DNA of 64,000 bases from Rhodobacter sp. (lineage in GTDB: Bacteria > Pseudomonadota > Alphaproteobacteria > Rhodobacterales > Rhodobacteraceae), in NCBI GenBank assembly GCA_027484145.1, contig JAIXUH010000013.1, positions 372,001 through 436,000 on the forward strand. Direction: 5' to 3'. Below, one piece after another: positions 20,518 through 30,143 of this stretch. Both the position numbers and the translations under genes were made by a program. Every line of letters begins with the position of its first letter. Position 1 is the first letter of the stretch. Below the pieces are notes generated by a model. That model searched no databases. It saw only the letters and a program-made list of their open reading frames with translations, and had not been told where the DNA came from.

Positions 20518-22927
20518 GGGCTTTTGGCGGGACGAACCGCTTGCTGGTATCCTTGGCATCGGTGCGCGGGCGGGCCGGGGCATCGGTCTTGCGGGCATAG
20601 GCCTTTTTCGGGCCATCCGCCGACTGGCTTTTGAACCCGGCAGACCGGCCCGCAGGCTTGGCCCCATCCCGCTTTACAAAGGGGCGCGCGTCGTCACCCT
20701 TGGGCGCATAGGGGCGCTTGCTTTCGCCATCGGTCTTGGGCTTGTAGCCCGTGCCTTCGCTGGCATGGCTTTTGAACCCTGTGGCACGGGCCGGTTTATC
20801 GGCGCTGCCACCATGGCTGCGAAAGCCCGCCGATTTCGGCTTGGCACTGTCGCCACGGTCATCCGATGTCCAGCGTGGCTTGCGCACGTCACCGTCTGCC
20901 GCCGCAGCGCGGGGTGCATAGGGCTTGCGTTCGGCACCATCACGCGGGGCGTAAGGCTTGCGCTCCGCACCGTCACGCGGGGCATAGGGCTTGCGCTCGG
21001 CATCGTCACGCTTTGCATAGGGCTTGCGCTCTGCCGCCTCACGCGGGGCATAGGGTTTACGCTCGGCACCTTCGCGCGGAGCATAAGGCTTGCGCTCGGC
21101 AGCATCACGCGGGGCATAGGGCTTGGGCGCATAGGGTTTGGCTTCCGCATCATCGCGGCGCACATAGGGCTTGCGCACGGGCTCTGCCGCAACGCCTTCG
21201 TCATCCTCGACCACACGCGCAGGTTTTGGCGTATAGGCGGGCTTTTCACGATCCTCACGCACGGCACGCGGGGCCGCAGGGCGTTCAGCACGCGGGGCAG
21301 GGCGCTCGGCACGCGGCGCGCGCTCAGGGCGGTCAAGGCTCGGTTCGCCCTCGATCCGGGTCATCACCAGACCCGGCTCAATCTCGGACTGCGCCGGAAA
21401 ACGGTTGGCCAGCCCATCGGCAATCTGCACAAAGGTGACTTCTTCCTTGACGCGGATCGCCCCGATCCCATCCTTGGAAATGCCCCCGGCATCACAGATT
21501 TTCGGCAGGATCCACCGCGCCTCGGCACGCCCCGTATGGCCAACCGACAGGCTGAACCAGACCGACGGCCCGAATTCGCTACGCTCACGCGGCGCCGATG
21601 CGGGCGGCGGCGGCAGGCTGTCCGACAGCACCTCGGGCGCAGACCGCCCTTCGCGCCACAGCCGGATAAAGGCGGCGGCCACATTCTCGGCGCCGAACTG
21701 CTCCAGCAGACGCGCGGTCATCACCGCTTCATCGCCCGGCGCTTCGGTCAGGGTCGGATGCTCCAGAATGCGCTGGTCGTCCTTTTCCTGCACTTCTTCG
21801 GCACTCGGGGCCTTGCCCCATTCGGCCACAACCTTGGCCCCGGCCAGCAGGCGCTGCGCCTTCTTTGCTTCGGCTGGCGGCACGATCAGCGCCGACACGC
21901 CCTTGTTCCCCGCGCGGCCCGTACGGCCCGACCGGTGCAGCAAGGTTTCCGAGTTCGACGGCAGGTCGGCATGAATCACCAGTTCCAGCCCTGGCAGGTC
22001 AATGCCCCGCGCGGCCACGTCGGTGGCAATACACACCCGCGCCCGGCCATCGCGCAGCGACTGCAGCGCATGGGTGCGTTCCTGCTGGCTCAACTCGCCC
22101 GACAGCGCCACCACCTGAAAACCACGGTTGCTCATCCGCGCCATCAGGTTGGTCACATTCATCCGCGTCTTGCAGAACACGATCGCGGTCGGCGCATCGT
22201 AATAGCGCAGGGCGTTAAAAATCGCATTCTCGCGGTCACGCGCGGCAACCGACAGCGCGCGATACTGAATATCGACGTGCTGCTTTGATTCACCCTTGGC
22301 CATGATCCGCATGGCATCGCGCTGGAAGGTACGTGCCAGCGTCTCGATCTCTTTCGGCACGGTGGCGGAAAACATCAGCGTACGCCGCTCTTCCGGCGCT
22401 GCACCAAGGATGAATTCCAGATCTTCGGCAAAGCCAAGGTCCAGCATCTCATCGGCCTCGTCCAGAACCACGGCCTTCAGCGCCGACAAGTCCAGCGACC
22501 CGCGCTCGATATGGTCGCGCAGACGGCCCGGTGTGCCCACCACCACATGCGCGCCACGGTCCAGCGCCCGCTTTTCGGTGCGGTAATCCATGCCGCCCAC
22601 GCAAGACGCCAGTTGCGCGCCCGCCGTGCCATACAGCCACTCAAACTCGCGCTTGACCTGCAACGCCAGTTCGCGCGTCGGGGCCACCACCAGCGCAATC
22701 GGCTTGTCCGCGTAAAGCAGCTTGTCCTGTCCGGCCAGAACCTCGGGCGCAATCGCAAGGCCAAAGGCCACCGTCTTGCCAGACCCGGTCTGCGCCGACA
22801 CCAGCAGGTCACGTCCTTCGACGCCCTCGGCGATCACAGCCAATTGCACAGCCGTCAGGGTTTCATAACCCTTGGCTTCCAAAGCCTGCGCCAGCGGCGC
22901 GGCCACGTTCATATCGTTCATATCCAT
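20507..22927 (-). CDS. DEAD-box RNA helicase with DbpA-type RNA-binding domain and repeat tail
   Basis: About 806 residues. The helicase core has AQTGSGKT (motif I), PTRELALQ (Ia), VLDEADEMLD (II), FSATVP (III) and RSGRTGRAGNKG (VI). A DbpA-like RNA-binding domain follows (GRAEARWILPKICDAGGISKDGIG region). The last roughly 270 residues are low-complexity and basic, with about nine ERKPYAPR-type units, then KSAGF/TGFK units. The class is CsdA/DeaD-like, acting in cold adaptation or ribosome assembly. The start is uncertain among ATGs at 22927, 22921 and 22912; none has a clear ribosome site, and further upstream sequence is not conserved. Confidence 0.9.
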   Translation of the reverse strand: MDMNDMNVAAPLAQALEAKGYETLTAVQLAVIAEGVEGRDLLVSAQTGSGKTVAFGLAIAPEVLAGQDKLLYADKPIALVVAPTRELALQVKREFEWLYGTAGAQLASCVGGMDYRTEKRALDRGAHVVVGTPGRLRDHIERGSLDLSALKAVVLDEADEMLDLGFAEDLEFILGAAPEERRTLMFSATVPKEIETLARTFQRDAMRIMAKGESKQHVDIQYRALSVAARDRENAIFNALRYYDAPTAIVFCKTRMNVTNLMARMSNRGFQVVALSGELSQQERTHALQSLRDGRARVCIATDVAARGIDLPGLELVIHADLPSNSETLLHRSGRTGRAGNKGVSALIVPPAEAKKAQRLLAGAKVVAEWGKAPSAEEVQEKDDQRILEHPTLTEAPGDEAVMTARLLEQFGAENVAAAFIRLWREGRSAPEVLSDSLPPPPASAPRERSEFGPSVWFSLSVGHTGRAEARWILPKICDAGGISKDGIGAIRVKEEVTFVQIADGLANRFPAQSEIEPGLVMTRIEGEPSLDRPERAPRAERPAPRAERPAAPRAVREDREKPAYTPKPARVVEDDEGVAAEPVRKPYVRRDDAEAKPYAPKPYAPRDAAERKPYAPREGAERKPYAPREAAERKPYAKRDDAERKPYAPRDGAERKPYAPRDGAERKPYAPRAAAADGDVRKPRWTSDDRGDSAKPKSAGFRSHGGSADKPARATGFKSHASEGTGYKPKTDGESKRPYAPKGDDARPFVKRDGAKPAGRSAGFKSQSADGPKKAYARKTDAPARPRTDAKDTSKRFVPPKAPKR
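20910..21175 (-). repeat. Tandem degenerate repeat encoding KPYAPR(D/E)xAER units
   Basis: Within the helicase tail, 27- to 33-base units encode KPYAPR followed by a short acidic/Ala spacer, repeated about nine times with small variation (KPYVRR, KPYAKR). Unit edges share near-identical DNA (GGGGCATAGGGCTTGCG on the plus strand), so the array likely expands and contracts by slippage or unequal exchange. Confidence 0.8.
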
Positions 22928-23213
22928 GTCCAAAAGGGGGGTGCCATTGCACCCGTGAAGCCCATACGGCACCACGTTTCCCTTTTGCCGGGCCTCCCTA
23001 GCCCGGACTGCGGAATCCTCGCGCCGTGCAGTGCCCATAGCGGAAAGGCAGTCACCTGTATAGGGGCTGCCCGTCCTTTGGGCAGATTCACCCGCTGCGT
23101 CACAGCGCGGGGGTCGTATTCGCCGGGACGGGGCCGATGTTTGGAAAGTTTCAATACGATTGGCACGTATCTTGACTCACCTTCCGAAGTAAAATCACCC
23201 AAGGGCCACAACC

Positions 23214-24245
23214 GTGACGAATGAACACCGGGTTCGTGAAACGATCCTCGCCATCGGCACTCAGGTCGATGGCTATGGCAAGGTGAATGACAAGGTTGTC
23301 ACGCAAACACAGTTGCTTGCCGTGAACTCGCTGATCGAGGCGGCGCGCGCGGGCGAACACGGCCGTGGCTTTGCCGTCGTCGCGGCCGAGATCAAGGCCC
23401 TGTCCGACCAGACCCGCAGCCACGCAACCCGGTTCCGCGATCAGGTGATGCACACGGTCCGGCTGGCCGAAGGGGAGGCTGATCGCCTGATCGGTTCGCT
23501 GGGACACAATGATCGCGCGCGGTTGCAGGAAAAGGCGCTGAACCTTGTGCAACTGATCGTGCGCAACCTGTTTGAACGCACCGCCGACGTGCGCTGGTGG
23601 GCCACCGATTCTGCGTTCTGGGGGGCGCTTTCGTCGGGCAAGGATGCCGATCTTGCCCATGCCGTCGAACGGATCAGAACCATCCACCGCTTTTACACCG
23701 TCTATGCCGACCTGATGCTCACCGATTTGGACGGGCGGGTGCTGTGCACCTCTGTCACCGGGCGTACCCGAACCGGGGTCAGCCTTGGTGGAACAGACTG
23801 GTTTGCAAAGGCCCGCAATCTGGCCACCGGCGATGACTACGCCGTGTCCGATGTCCACCGCAGCCCCCAGCACGGCGGGCGCAAGATGCTGGTCTATGCC
23901 ACCCCCGTCCGCGATGGCGGGCGGCGCGACGGCAGGCCGCTTGGCGTGCTTGCGGTCTACTTCGATTGGGAACGTGAGTCGCAGATCATCGTGACCGATG
24001 AGGCGGGCCTGACCCCCGCCGAAAAGGCAACGACACGGGTCCTGCTTCTTGATGGGGCCGAACGCATCATTGCGGCCTCAGACGGGGCCGATGAATTTCA
24101 GCGCCTGCCCCTGCCCGCAGGCCATCGCGGCACCGGGGCAATGCTGTTATCTGATGGCAGTCAGGCCATCTTTGCCAGAACGATCGGGTATCAGGATTAT
24201 GATGGTCTGGGCTGGTTCGGGGTTGTCATCCGCAAGACGTCCTAG
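23214..24245 (+). CDS. Soluble short MCP-type signalling tip fused to a C-terminal Cache-like domain
   Basis: A 343-residue protein without membrane segments. Residues about 25-67 match the conserved hairpin tip of methyl-accepting chemotaxis proteins (QLLAVNSLIEAARAGEHGRG then FAVVAAEIKALSDQT), but the long coiled-coil arms and methylation regions are missing. Residues about 110-340 look like a Cache/PAS-like sensor (GRVLCTSVTGRTRTGVSLGGTDWF; GVLAVYFDWE). This order is the reverse of a normal chemoreceptor. An in-frame stop at 23190 rules out a longer N-terminus, and the GTG at 23214 is the first usable start. No che genes are nearby, so whether it couples to CheA/CheW is unknown. Confidence 0.7.
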   Translation: MTNEHRVRETILAIGTQVDGYGKVNDKVVTQTQLLAVNSLIEAARAGEHGRGFAVVAAEIKALSDQTRSHATRFRDQVMHTVRLAEGEADRLIGSLGHNDRARLQEKALNLVQLIVRNLFERTADVRWWATDSAFWGALSSGKDADLAHAVERIRTIHRFYTVYADLMLTDLDGRVLCTSVTGRTRTGVSLGGTDWFAKARNLATGDDYAVSDVHRSPQHGGRKMLVYATPVRDGGRRDGRPLGVLAVYFDWERESQIIVTDEAGLTPAEKATTRVLLLDGAERIIAASDGADEFQRLPLPAGHRGTGAMLLSDGSQAIFARTIGYQDYDGLGWFGVVIRKTS

Positions 24246-24958
24246 GGCGGTTTCATCTGCCGCCACCCCGTGGTTCCGATGTCCTCAACGCCGGTTCATC
24301 CGGTTGCCCACCACGTCCGATTGGCCCGACAAACCCGGCACGCGCGCCGCCTGCGCGACGAAGGGCATCGTGTCGGCCACATGGTTCATGCAGCGCGGAA
24401 CCTTGCTCGAACCGGCGGTGGGGTATGGGCCTGTCGGCACAGGTAGCCGCCATGCTGGTCCAGATCGAGGCTGGCGACTGATTCCTATGCCGGCGGTGGG
24501 CAACTAAAGCCATATCGCCAGCGCCATGATACCGGCCAAAAAGGGCAAGGTGGCCGGGGTTGACCATGTGGCCGCCGTATCGCCGCCCCGGAACATCTGC
24601 ATGTGCAGGCCACGCCAGAACCGCCGATACCCGCCTCGCGAAACACGCCCGACCCGAACCCTCCCCAGCGTCAGCACTGCCCACCCCGCTGGAACCGTTG
24701 CCCCGCCTGTCTGCGCACTTCGACGGGCCACCGGCGGGGCCATCGGCCTGACTGGACAAACCCCTGTGCTCCCAAAGCCATGAAAACCAACGGCGGCGTG
24801 GGGCCCGAGGCGACGATACGGCTGATGCAACGGGTTCTGGCTGCGACCCCGGTCTGGTGCTGCCGCACCATCTGGCGCGCAGGTGTCAGCACGACTCCTC
24901 CAGCGCGACAACAATCCGCAGCGCCGTTACGGCGTCGCGGTTGTCTCGGCATCCGTCA
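24246..24958. other. 713-base stretch without a confident gene; possible decayed minus-strand gene
   Basis: No open frame here looks like a recognisable intact protein. On the minus strand, one frame ends in a hydrophobic STPATLPFLAGIMALAIWL segment (about 24504-24560). A different frame holds RIVASGPTPPLVFMALG (about 24770-24830). This is what a frameshifted membrane-protein gene might leave. On the plus strand a short frame ends GLSAQVAAMLVQIEAGD at about 24480, of unknown origin. These readings are weak. Confidence 0.25.
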
Positions 24959-25927
24959 TCAAAGCCGCAGCGAATCCATCACCCGCACCAGCCCTTCGGA
25001 GATACCCGGCTCGGACAGCGCATGCCCGGCCAGCGGGATGATCCGCAGGTGGCACTGATCCCAGCCTTCCGACAGCTTCCACGCTGAAACCGGCGGGCAG
25101 ATCATGTCATAACGGCCCTGCACAATGGTGGCGGGCACATGATGAATGCGGTGGCGTTCCCGCAGAATCCAGCCATCCACCTGCAGGAACCCGCCGTTGT
25201 GGAAATAGTGATTCTCCAGCCGCGAAAAGGCCCGCGCATATTCGCCGGGGCTTTCGCCCATCGGCCCGTCATGCTGCACCGAGGCCAAGGCGTTTTCCCA
25301 ATTGGCCCAGATCCGGCCAAACCGGGTTTCCTCCATCAGGTTGCCCGAAAACAACCGACGGTGATAGGCGCCAATCAGATCGCCCCGCTCTGGCTCGGGG
25401 ATGGCATTCTTGAACCGTGCCCAAAGGTCGGGGAAAAACGCCCCTGCCCCGCCGCCATAGAACCAGTCCAGCTCGGCCCGCGTCATCAGGAACACCCCGC
25501 GCAGCACCATATTCATCACGCGCGTCGGGTGGGTAATGGCGTAAACCAGCGCCAGCGTGGCCCCCCAACTGCCGCCAAACAAAATGAACTTGTCGATATT
25601 CAGCGCTTTGCGGATCGTCTCGATATCCGCCACCAGATGCCACGTCGTGTTCTGGATCACGCTGGCATGGGGGCGCGACCGCCCGCAGCCACGCTGGTCA
25701 AACAGAATCACCCGAAACACCGTCGGATCAAAATAGCGCCGCATCGCCGGCGAACATCCACCCCCCGGACCGCCATGCAACACCAGCACCGGAATGCCAT
25801 CCGGCCGCCCGCATTGCTCGACATAGACCCTGTGGCCATCCCCAACATCCAGCATCCGCTGATCGAACGGGTCGATCGGCGGGTAGAGGAATTCAACTGC
25901 GCGCTTTTGGCCTGATCTTTGATCCAT
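24959..25927 (-). CDS. pip: Proline iminopeptidase
   Basis: A 322-residue alpha/beta-hydrolase of peptidase family S33. Diagnostic motifs are [10 protein letters not shown] (oxyanion loop), [12 protein letters not shown] and the nucleophile elbow [10 protein letters not shown]. The C-terminal AGHALSEPG supplies the catalytic His. It releases N-terminal proline from peptides in the cytoplasm. The start at 25927 gives [18 protein letters not shown], normal for the family; the longer frame runs into the divergent ubiG leader. It is monocistronic. Confidence 0.93.
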   Translation of the reverse strand: MDQRSGQKRAVEFLYPPIDPFDQRMLDVGDGHRVYVEQCGRPDGIPVLVLHGGPGGGCSPAMRRYFDPTVFRVILFDQRGCGRSRPHASVIQNTTWHLVADIETIRKALNIDKFILFGGSWGATLALVYAITHPTRVMNMVLRGVFLMTRAELDWFYGGGAGAFFPDLWARFKNAIPEPERGDLIGAYHRRLFSGNLMEETRFGRIWANWENALASVQHDGPMGESPGEYARAFSRLENHYFHNGGFLQVDGWILRERHRIHHVPATIVQGRYDMICPPVSAWKLSEGWDQCHLRIIPLAGHALSEPGISEGLVRVMDSLRL

Positions 25928-25986
25928 GGGTGACCTATATAACGCGACAAGCCCGTGATCCAAAGGGCAATCGGAAGGGAATGAAA

Positions 25987-26727
25987 ATGGACGCACAGAC
26001 GACCGTTGATCCGGCAGAAGTGGCAAAGTTCGAGGCGATGGCCGCCGAGTGGTGGAACCCCAACGGCAAGTTCAAGCCGCTGCACATGCTCAACCCCTGC
26101 CGGCTGGATTACATCACCAGCCAGATCGCCGCCGAGTTTGACCGTGACCTGACCAAACCCCTGCCGTTGAAGGGGTTGCGCCTGCTGGATATCGGCTGCG
26201 GCGGGGGCCTCTTGTCAGAACCCATGGCCCGGCTTGGCGCCGATGTGGTGGGCGCCGATGCCGCCCCCCGCAACATCCCCGTCGCGCGGGTGCACGCCGA
26301 AGCCTCGGGCCTGACCATCGACTATCGCCACACCACCGCCGAAGACATGGCCGCTGCGGGCGAGCAATTCGATGTCGTCCTGAACATGGAGGTGGTCGAG
26401 CATGTGTCCGACCCCCTCGCTTACCTCACCGCCTGCCAGCAACTGCTGCGCCCCGGCGGACTGATGATCTGCTCGACCCTGAATCGCAACCCGAAATCCT
26501 TTGTCATGGCCATCATCGGGGCCGAGCACATCATGCGTTGGCTGCCGAAGGGCACCCATGACTGGAAGAAGTTCATCACCCCGGATGAGCTCTATGATCT
26601 GATCCGCCGTGGCGGGCTTGATCCGGTGGATCGCAAGGGCATGGTGTTCAACCCGGTCACATGGCAGTGGCGCCTGTCTGACCGTGACCTGTCGTGCAAC
26701 TACGTCACCGCCAGCGTCAAACGCTGA
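25987..26727 (+). CDS. ubiG: Ubiquinone biosynthesis O-methyltransferase UbiG
   Basis: A 246-residue class I SAM methyltransferase. The N-terminal [29 protein letters not shown] is the UbiG hallmark, [20 protein letters not shown] binds SAM, and [10 protein letters not shown] and [12 protein letters not shown] are also conserved. It performs both O-methylations of ubiquinone synthesis. Of the two nearby ATGs, 25987 is correctly spaced from AAGGGA (ending 25980), while 25981 is too close. It is divergent from pip across about 60 bases and separate from the ubiE-ubiB operon in this window. Confidence 0.95.
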   Translation: MDAQTTVDPAEVAKFEAMAAEWWNPNGKFKPLHMLNPCRLDYITSQIAAEFDRDLTKPLPLKGLRLLDIGCGGGLLSEPMARLGADVVGADAAPRNIPVARVHAEASGLTIDYRHTTAEDMAAAGEQFDVVLNMEVVEHVSDPLAYLTACQQLLRPGGLMICSTLNRNPKSFVMAIIGAEHIMRWLPKGTHDWKKFITPDELYDLIRRGGLDPVDRKGMVFNPVTWQWRLSDRDLSCNYVTASVKR

Positions 26728-26735
26728 CAGATGGT

Positions 26736-26765
26736 GCATCGGGCGGCCCCACGGCAGCCCGATGC
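26736..26765. terminator. Hairpin between convergent ubiG and cupin gene
   Basis: GCATCGGGC (26736-26744) and GCCCGATGC (26757-26765) form a perfect 9-bp stem with a 12-base loop, between the stop codons of ubiG and the minus-strand cupin gene. There is no T-run, so termination strength is uncertain. Confidence 0.45.
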
Positions 26766-26772
26766 GCAGCCC

Positions 26773-27126
26773 TTACTTCAGCTTGATGCAGAAGTGCTTC
26801 TTCACCGGCTTTTCGATCTTCCATGTGCCCTTGAACCCGGCCTCAACGGCAAAGCCGTCACCCGGATGCATCGTCACCGGCTCGCCCCCATCGGGGGTGA
26901 TGGTGATCTGCCCCTCGATCAGGTGCACGAACTCATAGAATTTATAGCTGGCATGCCATGTGCCCAATGTGGCTTCCCATGTGCCACTGATCACGCTGCC
27001 ATCAATCGTGGTGTGCTGCACCCATGTCTTCATGGTCGGGTTGCCCTCAACCTTGATCCAGCCATCCAGATCGGTCAGCAAAGGCGCCGGTCCCGGCGCG
27101 GGAAAGCGGAATACCATATCGCTCAT
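26773..27126 (-). CDS. Small cupin-domain protein (DUF861-like)
   Basis: A 117-residue single cupin. The sequence GTWHASYKFYEFVHLIEGQITITPDGG is the first conserved beta-barrel motif, and HPGDGFAVEAGFKGTWKIEK is the second, as in DUF861 (ureidoglycolate/EutQ-like) cupins. The metal ligands of catalytic cupins are incomplete: one His-Glu pair appears, and the second motif lacks a clear His. Enzyme function therefore cannot be asserted; a binding role is possible. It is convergent with ubiG and divergent from the GNAT gene. Confidence 0.75.
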   Translation of the reverse strand: MSDMVFRFPAPGPAPLLTDLDGWIKVEGNPTMKTWVQHTTIDGSVISGTWEATLGTWHASYKFYEFVHLIEGQITITPDGGEPVTMHPGDGFAVEAGFKGTWKIEKPVKKHFCIKLK

Positions 27127-27255
27127 GTCAGTCCTTCCAAGGTTGCGCTGCGGTCACGCCCATGTCGTATGATTCCGCTGCTGGGCTGGCAAGGGTCAAG
27201 ACTGGTTGCGCCCTGTGCCGCTTTTTGGTCTGACAGGCGGCAGGCGGAACAGTGA

Positions 27256-27855
27256 ATGGGAACAAACATGGTAATCCGTGGGGCAACGGCGGCAGATGCG
27301 GGGCATCTGGTGCGCTTCATCAACATGGCGGCAGATGACCTGCCGCTGCATTTCTGGCAGAAAACGGTTGGCCCGGATGGCGACCCATGGGCCTATGGGC
27401 AGGAACGCGCCGCACGCGCCACGGGGAACTTCTCGTATTCCAACGCGTGGCTGGCACAGGTGCAGGGCGACGTCGCGGCCTGCCTTCTGGGCTATCTGGC
27501 CGATGATGTGCCCGCCCCGATTGCCCCCGATACGCCGCCGATCTTTGTCCCGCTGCTCGAGCTAGAGGCTCTGGCCCCCGGCTCTTGGTATCTGAACGTG
27601 CTGGCCACCTATGATGCGTTCCGCGGACAAGGCTTGGGCAGCGCGCTTCTTGCCCATGCCGAAGATGTGGCGCAGGGTCTGGGCCGCGATACCATCAGCC
27701 TCATCGCCGCCGACACCCACCACGATGCCCGCCGCCTCTATGCCGCCAAGGGTTATGCCGAAGTGGCCCGTCGCCCGGTGGTCAAGGGTGACTGGCAGGT
27801 AGATGCAAGTGAATGGATTCTGCTGACAAAATCCATCAGCCCAGCCGCCGCGTAA
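27256..27855 (+). CDS. GNAT-family N-acetyltransferase
   Basis: A 199-residue GNAT protein. The acetyl-CoA loop is in YLNVLATYDAFRGQGLGSALLAHAE (R/Q-x-x-G-x-G/A form, about residues 116-135), and the final strand-helix unit contains ARRLYAAKGYAEVARRP. The protein or small-molecule substrate is unknown. An ATG at 27268 is an alternative start, but 27256 leaves the first strand intact. No operon partner is evident. Confidence 0.85.
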   Translation: MGTNMVIRGATAADAGHLVRFINMAADDLPLHFWQKTVGPDGDPWAYGQERAARATGNFSYSNAWLAQVQGDVAACLLGYLADDVPAPIAPDTPPIFVPLLELEALAPGSWYLNVLATYDAFRGQGLGSALLAHAEDVAQGLGRDTISLIAADTHHDARRLYAAKGYAEVARRPVVKGDWQVDASEWILLTKSISPAAA

Positions 27856-28016
27856 GGGGCCTGACCAAAACTCCCGTCGCGGTAGAAAAACCGTTGACCG
27901 AAATGGCGGATGTCCCGATGCTTTCCGCAGGGGAATAGTCGCCGCACATCCGTGGCCGTGCCGCGCCCCTTTCGCAAGGTTGCCGTCATTCCTGTCGCAA
28001 AGGCCGTTGATTGATC

Positions 28017-28892
28017 ATGCAAAGTGATACCCAGCCGAACCTCATCCAGCGCATTCTGCACTTCCCCTTCATCAGGCTGCCACTGCTCGGTGGTGTTCTG
28101 TTTTTGCTAATCGGCATCAGCAATGGCTTCAGATATCAATACGCAGCCACACCGTTGATGGCCCTGGCTCTGATTGCGGGCATGGTGGCCCTTGGTCTGA
28201 CAATCTATTGCGCCTTCATCTACTTTGTCGAACGGCGCACAGTGTCCGAGCTTGCGTTGCCCCATCTGGGGCGCGAACTGGGCGTCGGACTGCTGCTTGG
28301 CCTTGGTCTCTATTCTCTGGCCATCGCAATTCTGATGCTTATTGGTGTCTACCGGATAGAAGGGATCAACCCTTGGGTTTACCTTTTGCCCATGCTTTCG
28401 ATGGCGCTCAGTTCCGGTGTATTGGAAGAGTTGATCTATCGCGGAGTCCTTTACCGCGTCCTTGAAGAATACCTCGGAAGCTGGATCGCCCTTGCGCTCT
28501 CATCCTTGGTTTTCGGGCTTGGGCATTTCCTGAACCCGGACGGCACACTTCTTGGCGCGATCTTCATCACGATCGAGGCAGGGGTACTGCTTGCCGCTTG
28601 CTTCATGTTGACGCGGCGTCTCTGGATAGGGATTGGCTTGCACATGTCGTGGAACTACGCGCAGGCCGCAATATTCTCTGGCGCGGTTTCTGGAAACGAG
28701 ATGCCTCCGGGCCTGCTCATCACATCCATCAGCGGGCCAGACCTGTTGACCGGCGGCAAATTTGGCGTCGAGTCGTCGGTTGCCGCCTTTGCGGTCTGCA
28801 CCTTGGCGGGGCTGATCGTGCTGATGCTGGCCGTCCGGCGCGGCAACGTCCTGCCACCAATCTGGGCGCGCTCGGCTGCGGCCAACAGTTAA
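28017..28892 (+). CDS. CPBP-family intramembrane glutamic endopeptidase (Abi/CAAX-type)
   Basis: A 291-residue protein with about eight hydrophobic segments. The catalytic motifs of the family are present in order: EELIYRGVLYR (glutamate dyad plus Arg), FGLGHFLNP (His) and GLHMSWN (second His/Asn). Such proteases act inside membranes on prenylated or other substrates. In bacteria, roles include bacteriocin self-immunity, but no bacteriocin genes are adjacent. TTG at 28011 lies just before the ATG at 28017, which was chosen. It is convergent with the type I secretion operon. Confidence 0.88.
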   Translation: MQSDTQPNLIQRILHFPFIRLPLLGGVLFLLIGISNGFRYQYAATPLMALALIAGMVALGLTIYCAFIYFVERRTVSELALPHLGRELGVGLLLGLGLYSLAIAILMLIGVYRIEGINPWVYLLPMLSMALSSGVLEELIYRGVLYRVLEEYLGSWIALALSSLVFGLGHFLNPDGTLLGAIFITIEAGVLLAACFMLTRRLWIGIGLHMSWNYAQAAIFSGAVSGNEMPPGLLITSISGPDLLTGGKFGVESSVAAFAVCTLAGLIVLMLAVRRGNVLPPIWARSAAANS

Positions 28893-28943
28893 CAGATCGT
28901 AAATCGCGGTCTGCAAGCTGTTGATTTTCAAGGGATGGCCTTC

Positions 28944-28960
28944 TGTCCCTGCATGGGACA
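28944..28960. terminator. Palindrome between CPBP protease and T1SS operon 3' ends
   Basis: TGTCCC (28944-28949) pairs with GGGACA (28955-28960) across a 5-base loop, within the 75-base gap between convergent stops. It is a short perfect stem without a clear T-run, possibly serving both directions. Confidence 0.4.
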
Positions 28961-28967
28961 ACAGGGC

Positions 28968-30143
28968 TTATCTTTCCCGGAACGCTTCATTGGCCTTGTA
29001 AAGCGGCTTGGTCAGATAGCTCAGGATCGTCTTGCCGCCGGTCTGCAGCTCCACCGTGGCCTGCATGCCGGGCCGGATTTCCAATGCCTTCTGCCGCTCG
29101 GTCAGGTGGGCCATGTCCACCCGCAAGGTCACCTTGTAATGCGGGTCCCCATCCGGGTTGCGCGACCGCTCATCCTTGAAGGTGTCGGCCGAAACAAAGG
29201 TCACCTTGGCCTGCAGGCTGCCATAGATGGTGTAATCATAGGCCGACAGCTTGATCGTCGCCTCCTGCCCCAGCCGCACCTGCGCGATATCGCGGGGGGC
29301 CACGCGGGCCTCGATGAACAGCTCCTCATCCAGCGGGATGATCTGCATGATCTCCTCTCCCGGCCGCACCACCCCGCCAATCGTGGTGACCGACAGCTTG
29401 TTCACCACACCCCGCATCGGGGCGACCAGATGGGTGCGCGACAGTTGGTCCTGCGATTGCTTCAGCCGCTGCCGCAGCGCCGCCAGTTCACTCTGGGTCT
29501 CGGCATAGGTACTGGCCCGGTCCAGTTCCGCCGTCGTCCGCGCCTCGGCAAGCTGCGCTTCGGCGTCAGACGCGGCCTTGCGGGCGCGCGTTACCTCGAT
29601 CAGCGGGGCAATCTCTTGGTCATACATCCGTTCCAGCAGCTCGCGCTCCTTGTCGGCCTGCTTCATCACCGCCTTCGCCCCCGCCACCCGCGCCGCCTGC
29701 TCCTCCATCCGCGCGGTCAAGAGCGCCCGTTCCGAGGCGATCACATCAGGCACCCGCGCGGCAATTTCCTCGGGCACGTCGAAGTCATATTCTCCGGCCA
29801 GTTCCGCCTCGAGCCGCAGCCGCCGTGCCTCAAGGCTGGCGATCTGGTCCGACAATTCGTCCACCGCCGATTGATATTGCGTGCCGTAAAGCCGCGCCAA
29901 GGTCTGCCCCGGCTCAACCGTGTCACCCTCGGCCACGTTAAGCTCAGCCAGAATCCCGCCCTCAAGGTTCTGGATGATCTGCGGGCGCGAGGATGACACC
30001 ACCTGCCCCTCGGCCCGCACGATCTCGGCCACCCAGGCAAAGCCCGCCCACAGGATGAACACCAGAAAAGACGCCGCGATGACCCAGATCGTCAGAGAGG
30101 GGCCACGCATCTTGTGGTCAAGGCCGTGGTCAAAGGTCGTCAT
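28968..30143 (-). CDS. HlyD/LapC-type membrane-fusion (adaptor) protein of type I secretion
   Basis: A 391-residue periplasmic adaptor. One transmembrane helix (about residues 18-38) follows a short cytoplasmic tail. A biotinyl-lipoyl half-motif lies in QNLEGGILAELNVAEGDTVEPGQ, a long coiled coil runs over about 90-215, and the barrel has THLVAPMRGVVNKLSVTTIGGVVRPGE. The family name is HlyD-type I secretion periplasmic adaptor. It bridges the ABC ATPase and TolC. Its ATG overlaps the ATPase stop by 4 bases, and it is the last gene of the adhesin-tolC-ABC-hlyD operon. Confidence 0.93.
   Translation of the reverse strand: MTTFDHGLDHKMRGPSLTIWVIAASFLVFILWAGFAWVAEIVRAEGQVVSSSRPQIIQNLEGGILAELNVAEGDTVEPGQTLARLYGTQYQSAVDELSDQIASLEARRLRLEAELAGEYDFDVPEEIAARVPDVIASERALLTARMEEQAARVAGAKAVMKQADKERELLERMYDQEIAPLIEVTRARKAASDAEAQLAEARTTAELDRASTYAETQSELAALRQRLKQSQDQLSRTHLVAPMRGVVNKLSVTTIGGVVRPGEEIMQIIPLDEELFIEARVAPRDIAQVRLGQEATIKLSAYDYTIYGSLQAKVTFVSADTFKDERSRNPDGDPHYKVTLRVDMAHLTERQKALEIRPGMQATVELQTGGKTILSYLTKPLYKANEAFRER

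Noticed and set aside
28017-28892. Phage-abortive-infection (Abi) defence gene
   Set aside because: The CPBP family is sometimes labelled Abi, but no toxin, phage-defence partner or mobile element is adjacent.
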